Shown: piece after piece, positions 63,801-64,000 of the stretch | Layout of the letters: every line of letters starts with the position of its first letter | How positions within the stretch are numbered: position 1 is the first letter of the stretch | Assembly: GCA_034401795.1 (NCBI GenBank) | Contig: CM067372.1 | Span: 16,214,424 to 16,278,423, forward strand | Reading direction: 5' to 3' | Origin: Chaetoderma sp. LZ-2023a | Taxonomy: Eukaryota > Mollusca > Caudofoveata > Chaetodermatida > Chaetodermatidae | DNA: 64,000 nucleotides | Notes under the pieces: model-generated | Database searches by the model: none | What the model saw: the letters and a program-made list of their open reading frames with translations, nothing else | Told to the model about the DNA's origin: nothing | Translations under genes and position numbers: made by a program

Positions 63801-64000
63801 GGGATATCAATGTTCCTTCGATGTATGGGATAGCAATGTTTATTGGATGTATGTGATATCAATGTTTCTTGGATGGATGAGATATCAAAGTTTCTTGGAT
63901 GGATGAGATATCAATGTTTCTTGGATGGATCTGATATCAATATTTCTTGGATGGATTGGATATCAAATTTTCTTGGATGGATGTGATATCAATGTTTCTT
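60876..64000 (+). repeat. HOR family H, copy 3 (cut by window end)
   Basis: It matches copy 2 at 3,246 bp (125 monomers minus 4) and copy 1 at 8,101 bp. TATCCG lies at 61833 and TATCCTTTTTTTGG at 63573. Private differences seen are CAATTTTCC near 61,370, GTGATATCAAAG near 61,673 and CAATATTTC near 63,940. The last monomer ends at base 64,000 and the array continues beyond. Confidence 0.9.

Larger units (their letters stand above)
1..64000 (+). repeat. 26-bp satellite array, head-to-tail, filling the window
   Basis: The unit is GGATGGATGGGATATC (1-16) plus AATGTTTCTT (17-26). It recurs without a gap from the first base to the last, all in one orientation, about 2,460 times. Frequent variants are T4 to C (GGACGG), G5 to A or T, G6 to C (GCATGGG), G10 to T, C or A (GTGATATC, GCGATATC, GAGATATC), A14 to G (GATGTC), C16 to T or A, T19 to A (CAAAG), T22 to G (GTGTC) and T23 to C (GTTCC). 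Each variant recurs in fixed orders that define higher-order repeats. No unique sequence, mobile element or inverted segment was seen. Whether this family has a published name, and in which species, cannot be determined from the sequence alone. Confidence 0.98.

Noticed and set aside
1..64000. CRISPR array
   Set aside because: Monomers follow each other directly with no unique spacers, and there are no cas-like genes or leader. The variation is point-like within the repeat.
1..64000. Telomeric or simple microsatellite repeat from the GGATGGATGGG part
   Set aside because: GGAT occurs only twice in a row per monomer, then the GATATCAATGTTTCTT part always follows. No run of a known telomere motif was seen.
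1..64000. Transposon-derived sequence, rRNA, tRNA or small-RNA genes
   Set aside because: No terminal inverted repeats, poly-A tails, target-site duplications, box A/B motifs or conserved RNA stretches were seen; every interval checked reduces to the 26-bp monomer.
1..64000. Bacterial or phage origin of the window
   Set aside because: There are no genes at all over 64 kb. A noncoding tandem array of this size with nested higher-order repeats is known from eukaryotes, not from bacterial chromosomes or phages.
52770..64000. Near-identical copies at offsets 4,855 and 8,101 bp as pure assembly duplication
   Set aside because: The copies differ at single bases (for example near 53,060, 55,801, 61,370, 61,673 and 63,940) and have different neighbours. 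This argues for real duplications, although only spanning reads can settle copy number.
1..64000. Specific transcription-factor sites such as GATA or Onecut/CUX motifs in GATATCAATG
   Set aside because: The GATA core lacks the usual flanking bases, and the ATCAAT core matches only a short part of the Onecut pattern. With a motif this short in every monomer, presence alone is not evidence of binding.

Overview
The window is one continuous tandem-repeat (satellite) array. I find no protein gene, RNA gene, transposon or stretch of unique sequence in it. The basic unit is a 26-bp monomer: GGATGGATGGGATATC (positions 1-16) followed by AATGTTTCTT (positions 17-26). It is repeated head-to-tail on the + strand roughly 2,460 times, from the first base to the last, so the array runs past both ends. 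The consensus is about 38% GC, contains no CpG, is strongly G-rich on the + strand (8 G, 2 C) and carries an EcoRV site (GATATC). A noncoding array of this size and organisation points to eukaryotic heterochromatin (centromeric, pericentromeric, subtelomeric or sex-chromosome type) and presumably a long-read assembly. The species and chromosome position cannot be read from the sequence.

Above the monomer there is a clear higher-order repeat (HOR) organisation, traced here with diagnostic variant monomers. Region A (about 0.57-6.28 kb, with pieces at 7.84-10.58, 13.13-14.21 and 24.77-25.0 kb) has units of 2,204 and 2,519 bp and a 1,091/1,143-bp tandem pair. Region B/C (6.28-7.84, 10.94-13.13 and 14.21-24.8 kb) carries a GGAGGGGTGATC monomer ten times. 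Two of its copies are exactly 1,844 bp (71 monomers) and neighbouring copies are shorter or longer by whole monomers. Region D (25.1-33.5 kb) has units of 1,455, 2,000, 2,079 and 701 bp. Region E-G (33.5-52.7 kb) is built around a short TATCCGTTTTTTGG monomer, with a 1,453-bp (56-monomer) unit in tandem and a third copy six monomers shorter. Region H (52.7-64 kb) holds three near-identical copies of a long segment at offsets of 4,855, 3,246 and 8,101 bp.

The unit lengths follow simple arithmetic. In every pair I checked, the distance between copies is a whole number of 26-bp monomers plus the sum of a few recognisable monomers that gained or lost bases. The array therefore appears to have evolved by unequal exchange in monomer register, with rare 1-8 bp length mutations carried along as tags. 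Copies in the left part differ by about 1.6% over the stretch I compared; copies at the right end are almost identical, suggesting recent amplification there.

Many open reading frames of 60-220 codons can be drawn on the + strand. They arise because the consensus has no stop codon in any + frame and 26 is not a multiple of 3, so reading through any frame gives the same 26-residue peptide period. I treat none of them as genes. All HOR boundaries are by-eye placements, good to about one monomer except where a marker position is stated.
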